Source of the DNA: Thiohalophilus sp.
GTDB lineage: Bacteria; Pseudomonadota; Gammaproteobacteria; UBA6429; Thiohalophilaceae
Length of the DNA stretch: 64,000 nucleotides
Direction: 5' to 3'
Assembly: GCF_034522235.1 (NCBI RefSeq)
Contig: NZ_JAXHLN010000003.1
Span: forward strand, 1,922,001-1,986,000
Shown here piece by piece: positions 19,257 to 28,014 of the stretch. Below the pieces are notes generated by a model. It saw only the letters and a program-made list of their open reading frames with translations. It was not told the origin of the DNA and ran no database searches. The position numbers and the translations under genes were made by a program. Positions within the stretch are counted from its first letter, which is position 1; the number at the start of each line of letters is the position of its first letter.

Positions 19257-19272
19257 TGCAAGCGACGTGCCA
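19257..19272 (-). promoter_or_regulatory. Sigma-54 (-24/-12) promoter of the lipoprotein-rhodanese operon
   Basis: On the minus strand tggcacgtcgcttgca matches TGGCAC-N5-TTGCA exactly with correct spacing. Transcription would start about 40 bases before the small lipoprotein ATG at 19206. Confidence 0.85.
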
Positions 19273-19336
19273 CTTCATAAGTGACTGTTTTGCATGAACC
19301 TCAACAGGTATCACACCTGACATGTACCGCAATCTC

Positions 19337-19363
19337 TGTCATGTCGACATGACATTTCTGCCA
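19337..19363. promoter_or_regulatory. 18-bp palindrome, candidate enhancer site of the sigma-54 regulator
   Basis: TGTCATGTCGACATGACA (19337-19354) is a perfect palindrome about 65 bases upstream of the sigma-54 promoter at 19257-19272. Its right half continues as CATGACATTTCTGCCA (19348-19363), 15 of 16 bases identical to the site upstream of the porin promoter. Another half-site, TGACATGTA, is at about 19318. Confidence 0.65.
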
Positions 19364-19458
19364 GAGCACCAAAACTCAATACATTCGGGATCGGGAACCA
19401 GGGATAAAAAGGGTAAGCAAAGAAAGGGTTAGGGCGTTCGCATATCAGAATCACCGCG

Positions 19459-19629
19459 TACCTGTTCATAGAATCCAGCGCACGTGATGTATCACTGACA
19501 ATCACACTGACATGATGGATAGATGTTATATTACTCATACGATCAGGTCCTTGTCGGCTGCCATAACATGACCACGGCGTCGCCGATGGCCACAATCAAT
19601 ACCCCAATCGACAATACATGCAGTTCTTC
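19459..19629 (-). pseudogene. Degenerate partial copy of the VOC/EamA gene pair
   Basis: Bases 19459-19557 closely match 22077-22176 (start of the VOC gene and end of the EamA gene), including the ATG and the overlapping stop. Bases 19559-19629 match 22629-22699 inside the EamA gene. The 452 bases between are missing, and substitutions and a one-base indel break the VOC frame. This is a decayed duplication, not a functional gene. The remaining intergenic sequence on both sides (19364-19458 and 19630-19780) holds no gene I can support. Confidence 0.8.
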
Positions 19630-19780
19630 ATGATCACCGCTCGGGACGATTTGCCTCTAAGCCAGTAATTGCAGGAAAAGTTACGCCTGGCCACCCGCAA
19701 ACAACTCGAGAAATAAGCGCCCCTTCCCCGGCCGCGACAGTCCTGTCACTGGCCCCAAGGCCTGCCAGAACATCGACCAG

Positions 19781-19808
19781 TTCACATTTTGCAAAAAATT
19801 CGTATAAT
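19781..19808 (+). promoter_or_regulatory. Sigma-70 promoter of the LTA-synthase-like gene
   Basis: TTCACA and TATAAT separated by 16 bases, about 75 bases before the start codon at 19883. Confidence 0.5.
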
Positions 19809-19882
19809 TAGACCAAAATGTCAGATTCAGCCCCGGCGGCAACACTGCCGGATAATCCAACAACAAGATCCTCGAACGATTA

Positions 19883-21799
19883 ATGAATAAACCTGTCTCC
19901 AGCAGCGGCATGTCGTCTCCGGACCTGCTCAAAAGTTGGTTTAAATTTTTTGTCATTCTGGGCCTGACGACCTGGTCATTGCGCCTGCTCAGTGATGCCT
20001 TGATGGTACCCGAGGCGTTGTGGCCCCGGGCCTGGTGGTGGGGGTTGCGCTTTGACCTGGCGGTCGCCGCCCTGCTGGCCGGTCTCACTGTCCTCGGTCT
20101 CTGGCTTGTCGGCCGCTCGCCGCTGCCCGTGCCACGTCGGGGCTGGCTGGTACCCGCCGGTCTCGTCCTGCTGGGCGCTCATCTGGGCGACTGGCTCTAC
20201 TGGCATGAAACCGGCCGGCATATCGGCTACGAAGCGGCCGAGCTGTTCAACTCACTCGACAGTCTTTTTAATATGCTGCTCGATCACTGGCCGTGGATGA
20301 TTGGCCTGTTAATCGCCACTGTCCTGGCCTTTACAGTGCGCTGGGTCGAGGTCGAAACACGTGGCCACTGGCTGCAACAGGATCTGAGTCTGCTGGGCGT
20401 CATCCTCGTGAGTGTGCTATTTGTCCGCAGCAATGCCAGCGGCATTCCCCAGGGGCCCCACGATGCCATGCGCATGAACGACGCGAGTGAAGCCACTGCT
20501 GCTTTGAACGGTGCCTATGCCGCCCTGCACGGTTTGCAAAACGGACACGATGGATTGCATCACTATCCACTGGACTGGCTGTCGCCCGAAGCAGCAGAAA
20601 AAGCCGTTGCCAGCCTCTACTCAACGCCGCCCCGGATGTCGGAGAATCAGGCCGGGCCGATGCCGGTCAATGTCATTGTGGTCCTCCTGGAGAGCTGGTC
20701 GACGCATCACATGCAAGCCCTGGAGGATGGCACGCCGGTCACGCCAAACTTCGACGCTCTCGCCAGCCGTGCCTTTTCCGATCGTGAGATGATCGCCAGC
20801 GGCATGCGCACCACAGAAGGGATGTTTGCCATCTTTTGCAGTTACCAAAACCCGCTGGGGCAAACCCTGGCGCGCCAACCGCAAGCCCTGTTCGACTATG
20901 ATTGTCTGCCACGTCGGCTTGCCGATGCCGGCTGGTCAACCGCCTATTACCAGGGCACCCACGAAAACACCAGCGGTGTCGGGGCCTATGCCCAGTCGCT
21001 GGGTTTCGAGCTGAGCGAAGGCAAGCAGGCAATTAGCGAACGGAAGTACCCGGAGAACAACTGGGGCGTCTACGACCATGATCTTTATCAACACGTCCTG
21101 CGCGCATTACCCGACATGCCGGAGCCGCTGTTGATCGGTATCAATACCAACACCACCCATGATATCCGGTTACACGATGATTTTTCCCCGCTGGTCAAAC
21201 CGGACTCACGACTGAATCGCGAACGCAATACCCTGCATCTGGCCGATCATGAGCTGGGGGAATTTGTTAATGCGCTGGAAAATCACGAGTGGCAGCACCC
21301 CTGGATGCTGGTGCTGGTCGCCGACCACACCGCCCGGGTCCGGGGCTCGGCGGTGCAACGTTTTCAGGTGCCGTTTGCCATTTACGCGCCCGATCTGGTG
21401 GAACCCGGTAACCCCGAACACATTTCCCATCACCGGGATGTCGCCCCCACTGTCGCAGAGATTCTGAAGCTTTCCCTGCCCTACGCCATGGGCCATTCGT
21501 TATTGAATGACGCTGCCCCGCAGATTGCCGAGTACTATCACGGTGGAACGCTGGGTTGGTTCGTGGGGAACGACAAGCTGGTTGAAATCCCGCTGGCCGA
21601 TCCCGAGCAGGCCCGCTGCCATAACTGGCGCCGGAACCCGGCGCTGGACAAGGGTTCAACCTGTTTCAATACGATGCAGCGTGAAATCCGTCAGGCCTAT
21701 GGCCTGACCCGTGCCGCCCAGGAGCGGCTGTTTGCCAATGAGGTCCTGGCGCTGGTACCGGGTAGTCAATCAGCTAATTCGATCAGCTCTGCTCGATAA
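19883..21799 (+). CDS. LTA synthase family membrane sulfatase-fold protein
   Basis: Predicted inner-membrane enzyme of the alkaline-phosphatase superfamily, in the branch that includes lipoteichoic-acid synthase and phosphoglycerol transferases (E. coli MdoB/OpgB). 638 residues. About five membrane segments occupy the first 190 residues. The sulfatase domain (about 255-560) begins VNVIVVLLESWS, where the Glu is a metal ligand. GMRTTEGMFA contains the probable nucleophile Thr, and ADHT and SHHRDVAPT supply further metal ligands. Its substrate cannot be read from the sequence; addition of phosphoglycerol or phosphoethanolamine to an envelope glycan is likely. Monocistronic by position. Confidence 0.85.
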   Translation: MNKPVSSSGMSSPDLLKSWFKFFVILGLTTWSLRLLSDALMVPEALWPRAWWWGLRFDLAVAALLAGLTVLGLWLVGRSPLPVPRRGWLVPAGLVLLGAHLGDWLYWHETGRHIGYEAAELFNSLDSLFNMLLDHWPWMIGLLIATVLAFTVRWVEVETRGHWLQQDLSLLGVILVSVLFVRSNASGIPQGPHDAMRMNDASEATAALNGAYAALHGLQNGHDGLHHYPLDWLSPEAAEKAVASLYSTPPRMSENQAGPMPVNVIVVLLESWSTHHMQALEDGTPVTPNFDALASRAFSDREMIASGMRTTEGMFAIFCSYQNPLGQTLARQPQALFDYDCLPRRLADAGWSTAYYQGTHENTSGVGAYAQSLGFELSEGKQAISERKYPENNWGVYDHDLYQHVLRALPDMPEPLLIGINTNTTHDIRLHDDFSPLVKPDSRLNRERNTLHLADHELGEFVNALENHEWQHPWMLVLVADHTARVRGSAVQRFQVPFAIYAPDLVEPGNPEHISHHRDVAPTVAEILKLSLPYAMGHSLLNDAAPQIAEYYHGGTLGWFVGNDKLVEIPLADPEQARCHNWRRNPALDKGSTCFNTMQREIRQAYGLTRAAQERLFANEVLALVPGSQSANSISSAR

Positions 21800-22157
21800 A
21801 CTCCAGCGCATTGCCATCGGGATCCCGGCAGAACAGCGCACGACGTCCGGAGCGACTGAGGGTGTAATCAATCTTCTTTTGATCAAGACGCTCGATCAAT
21901 TCATCAAGTGCATTCACGGTCACGGCCAGATGGCGATCCCGGCCACCATGGGCCGGTCTGTTCGTGACCGGATCGGGGTTGGGCAGTTCCAGCAAATGCA
22001 GTTGTTGATCGCCGATACGCAACCAGCCCCCGGGATAACCAAGATCGGGGCGCGCCTCATCAACAGACAGCCCCAATACCTGTTCATAAAAATCAAGCGC
22101 GCGTGATATATCACTGACAATCACGCTGACATGATGGATAGATGTTATATTACTCAT
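21783..22157 (-). CDS. VOC-family (glyoxalase-fold) protein
   Basis: 124-residue protein of the vicinal oxygen chelate superfamily. Paired beta-alpha-beta-beta-beta modules are visible: ITSIHHVSVIVSDISRALDFYEQVLGL at the N-terminus and RHLAVTVNALDELIERLDQKKIDY in the second half, ending ALFCRDPDGNALEFIEQ. Metal ligands of the fold (His in IHHVSV, Glu in LEFIE) are present. The reaction is not predictable. ATG at 22157 overlaps the EamA stop (ATGA), so the two are coupled; a longer frame to 22274 lies inside the EamA gene and is not used. Its tail overlaps the end of the LTA-synthase-like gene by 17 bases. Confidence 0.85.
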   Translation of the reverse strand: MSNITSIHHVSVIVSDISRALDFYEQVLGLSVDEARPDLGYPGGWLRIGDQQLHLLELPNPDPVTNRPAHGGRDRHLAVTVNALDELIERLDQKKIDYTLSRSGRRALFCRDPDGNALEFIEQS

Positions 22158-23086
22158 ACGATCAGGTCCTTGTCGGGACTTTGCAGTTGGCGGCGTGCCG
22201 ACAACCAGGCCGCGATAACTATCAGTGTTCCGCCGATCCATTCTTTGGGCAGTATCACCTCTTCGGTCAGCCATTGCGACGATACTGCCCCGGCCACCAG
22301 TTCAAACAATAATATAATCGCCGAACGATGTACTGGCATGTGGGTCACGCCATAGACCACGCTAAAGGTCATGATCACCATCATCAGGGCCCCGATTAAC
22401 CAGGCATAACCCGCAACCTGAAAAGAGACCTCCGGCAACCCCATTCCACTGAATAAAATCAAAGAACCGGAAACGAGTATTGCCCCGAACCAGGCCACCG
22501 ATGTTTTCACCGGTATCGAGACCCTGTCGGTAAATCGCACCAGCGAATTGAGAATCGCAAAGCTGATTCCGGCCACCAGCGCCAGCCAGTCGCCTTTATC
22601 GGCGGGCCAGGGATAACCCATCCCCGGATGCCATAACATCACCACGGCACCGCCGATGGCCACGATCAGGACTCCAATTGACAGAACATGCAGTTCTTCC
22701 TTGAGAAACAGCCAGCCAATCAGGGTCGCCCACAGTGGCGAGAGGTAAAACAGCAGCAGTACCCGCATAACCTCGCCTTCGAGCATCGCCAGAATGAAGG
22801 TGGTGTTGCACACACCGCTGGTCAATGCCATGAATAACAGGGGCCAGGGAGCCAGTCCCAGTTCCCGGAAAAAATCCAGCCTCTGGCGCCAGAGGATGAT
22901 AATGACCACCCAGAGGGTGCCGGTATAGATAAAGAAGGTTTGCCACAATCCGGTCAGGCCAAACTGTTCCAGCCAGCGCAATGGAAACCAGAAAATCCCC
23001 CACAGGGTCGCGGCCAGCAGCAAACTGAATACCGGTGTGGCCGCGTGCAATTTGGCGGCCCGGTCTGAATCCCCTATACTACCCAT
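22154..23086 (-). CDS. EamA/DMT-family transporter
   Basis: Inner-membrane permease of the drug/metabolite transporter superfamily, 310 residues, with ten hydrophobic segments in two EamA repeats (about 18-145 and 165-295). Phrases typical of the family include SPLWATLIGWLFLKEE in repeat one and LLFELVAGAVSSQWLTEEVI in repeat two. The substrate is unknown. It is divergent from dapC and overlaps the VOC gene by four bases. Confidence 0.88.
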   Translation of the reverse strand: MGSIGDSDRAAKLHAATPVFSLLLAATLWGIFWFPLRWLEQFGLTGLWQTFFIYTGTLWVVIIILWRQRLDFFRELGLAPWPLLFMALTSGVCNTTFILAMLEGEVMRVLLLFYLSPLWATLIGWLFLKEELHVLSIGVLIVAIGGAVVMLWHPGMGYPWPADKGDWLALVAGISFAILNSLVRFTDRVSIPVKTSVAWFGAILVSGSLILFSGMGLPEVSFQVAGYAWLIGALMMVIMTFSVVYGVTHMPVHRSAIILLFELVAGAVSSQWLTEEVILPKEWIGGTLIVIAAWLSARRQLQSPDKDLIV

Positions 23087-23133
23087 CTTTTGTTCCTGCT
23101 GATCTCAATCCAACCCGTTTAACAGCCCACAGT

Positions 23134-24330
23134 ATGAATCCGGAACTCGATAAATTACACCCCTATCCCTTTGAAAAGCTGGCGCAGCTTAAAAGCGGCG
23201 TAACGCCTCCGGCGCATCTGGAACATATCGCCCTGTCCATCGGCGAACCCAAACACACTGCCCCGGAATTTGTGCTGGATGTGATTCGCGATGCCTTGCC
23301 GACGCTGGCCAGCTATCCCCTGACCCGCGGCAGCGTGGCGTTACGCGAGGCGATCGCCGGGTGGCTCAACATACGCTTTGCGTTACCGGATAACAGTCTG
23401 GATGTGGAACAGCATCTTCTGCCGGTTAATGGCACCCGTGAGGCACTGTTTGCCTTTGCCCAGGCGGTCGTGGATCGCACGCGCGATCCGCTGGTACTCA
23501 TGCCCAATCCCTTTTACCAGATATATGAGGGCGCGGCGCTGCTGGCCGGTGCCGAGCCCGGCTATCTCAACTGCGAGGCGGACAACGGATTCATTCCCGA
23601 TTTCGAGGCGGTCAGCGAACAAACCTGGGCCCGTTGCCAGTTGCTCTATCTCTGTTCCCCCGGCAACCCGACCGGTGCGGTGCTGGATCAGGCCACGTTG
23701 ATCAAACTGATGGAACTGTCCGAACAGCACGATTTTGTCATCGCCGCCGACGAGTGTTATTCGGAAATCTATCTTGACGAAACACAAGCGCCTGTCGGCC
23801 TGTTGCAGGCCGCCGCGGCAGCCGGTAACGATCAGTTCAAACGCTGCGTGGTGTTTCACAGCCTGTCCAAACGCTCCAACCTGCCCGGCCTGCGCGCCGG
23901 TTTTGTCGCCGGTGATGCGGCCATAATCGACAAGTTTCACCGTTATCGAACCTATCACGGCTGTGCCATGCCGCCGCATCACCAGCTCGCCAGTGTGGCC
24001 GCGTGGTCCGATGAACAACATGTCAGGGAAAATCGCGAGCTGTACCGGCGCAAGTTTGATGCGGTACTGACGATTCTGCAACCGGTGATGACGGTCAGCC
24101 GGCCCGAAGCCGGTTTTTATCTCTGGCCCCAAACGCCCATTGAGGATACAGACTTCGCCCGTCGCCTGTACGCGGAACAGAATGTCAGCGTACTGCCCGG
24201 TCAATACCTGTCGCGCAACAGTCGTCAGACCAACCCCGGCCACAATCGGATACGTATGGCGCTGGTGGCGGATATCGAGGAGTGCGTCGAGGCGGCCGGG
24301 CGCATAAAAAACCTCATCGACGCCCTGTGA
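23134..24330 (+). CDS. dapC: N-succinyldiaminopimelate aminotransferase DapC
   Basis: PLP enzyme of fold type I that makes N-succinyl-LL-diaminopimelate in the lysine/peptidoglycan-precursor pathway. About 398 residues. The start is MNPELDKLHPYPFEKLAQL, the usual DapC opening. SIGEPKH contacts substrate, LCSPGNPTGAVL and DECYSEIY are PLP-site motifs, and SLSKRSNLPGLRAGF contains the Lys that binds PLP. Assignment as dapC rather than another aminotransferase rests on the N-terminus and on dapD and dapE just downstream. The ATG at 23134 is preferred to a frame opening at 23035 that overlaps the divergent EamA gene. Confidence 0.93.
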   Translation: MNPELDKLHPYPFEKLAQLKSGVTPPAHLEHIALSIGEPKHTAPEFVLDVIRDALPTLASYPLTRGSVALREAIAGWLNIRFALPDNSLDVEQHLLPVNGTREALFAFAQAVVDRTRDPLVLMPNPFYQIYEGAALLAGAEPGYLNCEADNGFIPDFEAVSEQTWARCQLLYLCSPGNPTGAVLDQATLIKLMELSEQHDFVIAADECYSEIYLDETQAPVGLLQAAAAAGNDQFKRCVVFHSLSKRSNLPGLRAGFVAGDAAIIDKFHRYRTYHGCAMPPHHQLASVAAWSDEQHVRENRELYRRKFDAVLTILQPVMTVSRPEAGFYLWPQTPIEDTDFARRLYAEQNVSVLPGQYLSRNSRQTNPGHNRIRMALVADIEECVEAAGRIKNLIDAL

Positions 24331-24334
24331 ACAG

Positions 24335-24363
24335 CTGCGTGAACCGGTACGGCCCGGTATAAT
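24335..24363 (+). promoter_or_regulatory. Possible sigma-70 promoter of dapD
   Basis: A perfect TATAAT at 24358-24363 with a weak -35 (CTGCGT) 17 bases upstream, in the 89-base gap between dapC and dapD. Confidence 0.35.
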
Positions 24364-24419
24364 TGCCCCTTGTTGCGGTCCAGCGGCCCGCCAACCGAAT
24401 CATCAATGCGGAGAAACCC

Positions 24420-25241
24420 ATGAGTGACATTATCAATATTATCGATAACGCCTTTGAAAATCGCGCCGAGATCACCCCGCGCAGCGTGGACACCATCGTC
24501 AAGGAAGCGGTCACCGAAGCCATCGCCATGCTCGACAAGGGCGAAGCCCGGGTTGCCGAACAAAAAGAGGGGCAATGGGTTGTCAACGAATGGTTGAAAA
24601 AAGCCGTCCTGCTCTCCTTCCGCATCCATGACAACGAATTCATGAAAGGCGGTTTTACCAATTATTATGACAAGGTTCCCGCCAAATATAACGAATACAA
24701 CTCGCGCGATTTTCGCGCCGACGGCGTGCGCGTCGTGCCGCCGGCCACCGTGCGCAAAGGCGCCTATATCGCGCCGAGCGTGGTCCTGATGCCTTCCTAT
24801 GTCAACATCGGCGCCTATGTCGACTCCGGCACCATGGTCGATACCTGGGCCACCGTCGGCTCCTGTGCCCAGATCGGCAAGAACGTGCATCTGTCCGGCG
24901 GCGTCGGCATCGGCGGCGTACTCGAGCCATTGCAGGCCGCACCGACTATCATCGAGGACAACTGCTTTATCGGCGCCCGCTCCGAGGTGGTCGAAGGGGT
25001 GATCGTCGAAGAGGGGTCGGTCATTTCCATGGGGGTCTACCTGGGTCAGAGCACCCGCATTTACAACCGCGAAACCGACGAGATCACCTTCGGCCGGATT
25101 CCCGCCGGCTCGGTGGTGGTCTCTGGCAACCTGCCCTCCAAAGACGGCAAGTACAGTCTTTACTGCGCAGTGATCGTCAAACAGGTGGATGAAAAGACCC
25201 GCGGCAAGGTCGGTCTCAACGAACTGCTGCGCGATATCTGA
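24420..25241 (+). CDS. dapD: Tetrahydrodipicolinate N-succinyltransferase DapD
   Basis: Adds succinyl from succinyl-CoA to tetrahydrodipicolinate, committing carbon to the succinylase branch of lysine synthesis. 273 residues. An N-terminal helical domain is followed by a left-handed beta-helix of hexapeptide repeats from about residue 105 to 230 ([34 protein letters not shown]). ATG at 24420 follows GGAG at 6 bases, which excludes the longer frame beginning at 24363. It sits between dapC and a broken yffB-like gene, then dapE. Confidence 0.96.
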   Translation: MSDIINIIDNAFENRAEITPRSVDTIVKEAVTEAIAMLDKGEARVAEQKEGQWVVNEWLKKAVLLSFRIHDNEFMKGGFTNYYDKVPAKYNEYNSRDFRADGVRVVPPATVRKGAYIAPSVVLMPSYVNIGAYVDSGTMVDTWATVGSCAQIGKNVHLSGGVGIGGVLEPLQAAPTIIEDNCFIGARSEVVEGVIVEEGSVISMGVYLGQSTRIYNRETDEITFGRIPAGSVVVSGNLPSKDGKYSLYCAVIVKQVDEKTRGKVGLNELLRDI

Positions 25242-25255
25242 TCGTCACGGCAACC

Positions 25256-25401
25256 ATGGAACTGTTCGGTATCAAAAACTGCGACACGGTCAAAAAAGCG
25301 CGCAAGTGGCTCGATGCCCACGCGATCGACTACGTCTTCAGCACGGCGATCAGATCCTGGTCGGCTTCAGGGAAGCCGACTATCAGCAACATTTCGGTTA
25401 G
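25256..25401 (+). pseudogene. Broken ArsC/Spx-family gene (YffB-like) with internal deletion
   Basis: The first 28 codons ([20 protein letters not shown] then AHAIDYVF) are the N-terminus of a YffB-type protein with the CxxT-like NCDTVKKA site. At about 25336 the sequence jumps, one frame over, to [19 protein letters not shown] and a stop at 25399-25401, which is the family's C-terminus. About 80 codons of the middle are missing, so the product cannot fold. The intact gene is often found between dapD and dapE in pseudomonads, so the position supports this reading. Confidence 0.8.
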
Positions 25402-26544
<1,143 letters not shown>

Positions 26545-26563
26545 TCCGGGCTCTGGAAATTAT

Positions 26564-26595
26564 CGCAGAGGACGCGGAGACGCTGAGGCGCGGAG
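26564..26595. repeat. GC-rich CGC-N-GAG repeat, copy 1 left half
   Basis: Array of degenerate CGC(A/G/T)GAG units (CGCAGAGGACGCGGAGACGC and on). It faces a complementary-strand array at 26733-26764, the two bracketing about 140 AT-rich bases between convergent dapE and the DUF302-like gene. Confidence 0.75.
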
Positions 26596-26732
26596 TAAAA
26601 TCAATGTATTCCTTTTCGATGGAGTTCGTATCCCGGAATGAGGATCCTGCTATCCTGATTCAAGCAACATCATCACTAAACAGGCTAGCTCAACAAACCA
26701 TCAAACAGTATCAAATCAATTATCAATAATTT

Positions 26733-26764
26733 CTCCGCGTCTCCGCGCCTCTGCGTCCTCCGCG
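26733..26764. repeat. GC-rich CGC-N-GAG repeat, copy 1 right half (inverted)
   Basis: CTCCGCGTCTCCGCGCCTCT and on: the same unit in inverted orientation. The two halves could pair into a large imperfect hairpin at the end of both convergent transcripts. Confidence 0.75.
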
Positions 26765-26778
26765 TTTGTTATCCCAGC

Positions 26779-27291
26779 TTAATAGAATACAATTCGTTCT
26801 ATAGTATTGATGACGTCGTTTTCGAGTTCGGTGGCGACTTTTTTGGCGGGGCTGTCGGCGGCGACGCCGGAAGGACGCGTGAAGAGGATGGTCGTCATCC
26901 CCTCTTTGTAGGTAAAGGTAAGGTGTAATGGTGAAAGGGCGAGCAATTCGGGATCGGCATTGCTGATCTGGTTGACGTACCAGGCGTTGCTGAAGACCAG
27001 GCTGCGGATCGCCTCGAGCTTGTTACGGTTGTAATCATCCCCCCAGCGCTGCGTGAAGTGTTCCAGGTTCTTGCCGATGTTGGGCTCAAACAGGACGAAG
27101 TACCCGCCGTTCTCCAGCGCGGTAAAGACCTTGCTGTAGACCTCGGTGAGCGGCTTTTTGACGTTTTTGACATAGACGCGGGAATCGCTCTGCGCCTTGC
27201 CTTCCACCTCCTGGGCGTTGGCCGGGGCGCCAGTGAAAAACAGGCATAGTGCCAGTAACGGGAAAATGATCCGGACGGGCAAGGTGGTCAT
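26779..27291 (-). CDS. Exported DUF302-like protein
   Basis: 170-residue exported protein. The signal peptide ends at about FTGAPANA. The body resembles the DUF302 fold, with PLTEVYSKVFTALENGGYFVLFEPNIGKNL and later GMTTILFTRPSGVAADSPAKKVATELENDVINTIE. No catalytic motif can be named and the function is unknown. ATG at 27291 has AGGGA 7 bases upstream; the GTG one codon earlier is possible. It is convergent with dapE and reads in the same direction as tsaB, 66 bases upstream. Confidence 0.78.
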   Translation of the reverse strand: MTTLPVRIIFPLLALCLFFTGAPANAQEVEGKAQSDSRVYVKNVKKPLTEVYSKVFTALENGGYFVLFEPNIGKNLEHFTQRWGDDYNRNKLEAIRSLVFSNAWYVNQISNADPELLALSPLHLTFTYKEGMTTILFTRPSGVAADSPAKKVATELENDVINTIERIVFY

Positions 27292-27357
27292 CACGGCGTC
27301 CCTGTTAATCCTGTTGAAGAAGCGTCAAGCCTACCAAGGCCACGGGTCGGGCTCAAG

Positions 27358-28014
27358 TCAGCCGGTCACCTTGTTGCGTAAATAAACCGGTTGTGCCGCC
27401 TCCACCGTCCCCGCCTGTTCCGGGCTTGCCGCGGCCAGTTCGGCAATGTACTCGGCGTGCGGATAACGCAGGGCCGCCTCGTCGTTCAGTCGGGTAAAGC
27501 CGTGCTGGCGCAGTGCCTCACCCCGGGCGGCCACACCGCTGCCGAACACCTGGGCTTCGGCCGACAGCGGGATCGCCGACAGGCGGGAGACCTGCTCTTC
27601 GCCCTGCAACTGCATGCGATCCCCCTGCCACTGATAATAGCCCCAGTAAAGTTCGCCCATGCGGGCATCGATCAGGCTGAGCACCGATTCAGCCTGCCGC
27701 TGCCGATACGCCGCCTGGGCCAGCGCGGCCAGGCTGGAGACCCCCAACACGGGAAGATCGGCGGCGAAGGCCAGCCCCTGCACCACGCTCAGGGTGATGC
27801 GAATGCCGGTAAACGATCCGGGGCCGCGATCGAAGGCGATCAGGTCCAGATCGCCGAGCGCCAGATCCGCCTCGCCCAGCAACGCATCGACCATCGGCAG
27901 CATCAACCGGGTATGCTCGCGCGGCGCCACCGCATAACGCTGCCGGCTGGCACCATCGATATACAATGCCGCCGAACAGGCCTCGGTGACCGCATCCAGT
28001 GCCAGGATCTTCAT
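27358..28014 (-). CDS. tsaB: tRNA t6A-modification protein TsaB
   Basis: Scaffold partner of TsaD and TsaE in forming N6-threonylcarbamoyladenosine at A37 of tRNAs. 218 residues. The N-terminal ASKHA fold begins MKILALDAVTEACSAALY, with RGPGSFTGIRITLSVVQGLA near 66-85, both diagnostic for TsaB. The ATG overlaps the stop of the upstream helicase gene by four bases, so the pair is translationally coupled. Confidence 0.94.
   Translation of the reverse strand: MKILALDAVTEACSAALYIDGASRQRYAVAPREHTRLMLPMVDALLGEADLALGDLDLIAFDRGPGSFTGIRITLSVVQGLAFAADLPVLGVSSLAALAQAAYRQRQAESVLSLIDARMGELYWGYYQWQGDRMQLQGEEQVSRLSAIPLSAEAQVFGSGVAARGEALRQHGFTRLNDEAALRYPHAEYIAELAAASPEQAGTVEAAQPVYLRNKVTG

Noticed and set aside
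19311-19595. 94-codon minus-strand frame beginning inside the decayed duplication
   Set aside because: Only a short piece of the VOC N-terminus is present and then the frame is lost; treated as a pseudogene remnant.
19681-20088. 135-codon minus-strand frame before the LTA-synthase-like gene
   Set aside because: It overlaps the promoter and the first 200 bases of a well-supported gene, and looks compositionally random.
25189-25401. 70-codon frame ending [19 protein letters not shown]
   Set aside because: Its tail is the real C-terminus of the broken yffB gene, but its start is inside dapD in the wrong frame.
26545-26778. CRISPR array
   Set aside because: The GC-rich units are not regularly spaced by unique spacers and no cas gene is present.
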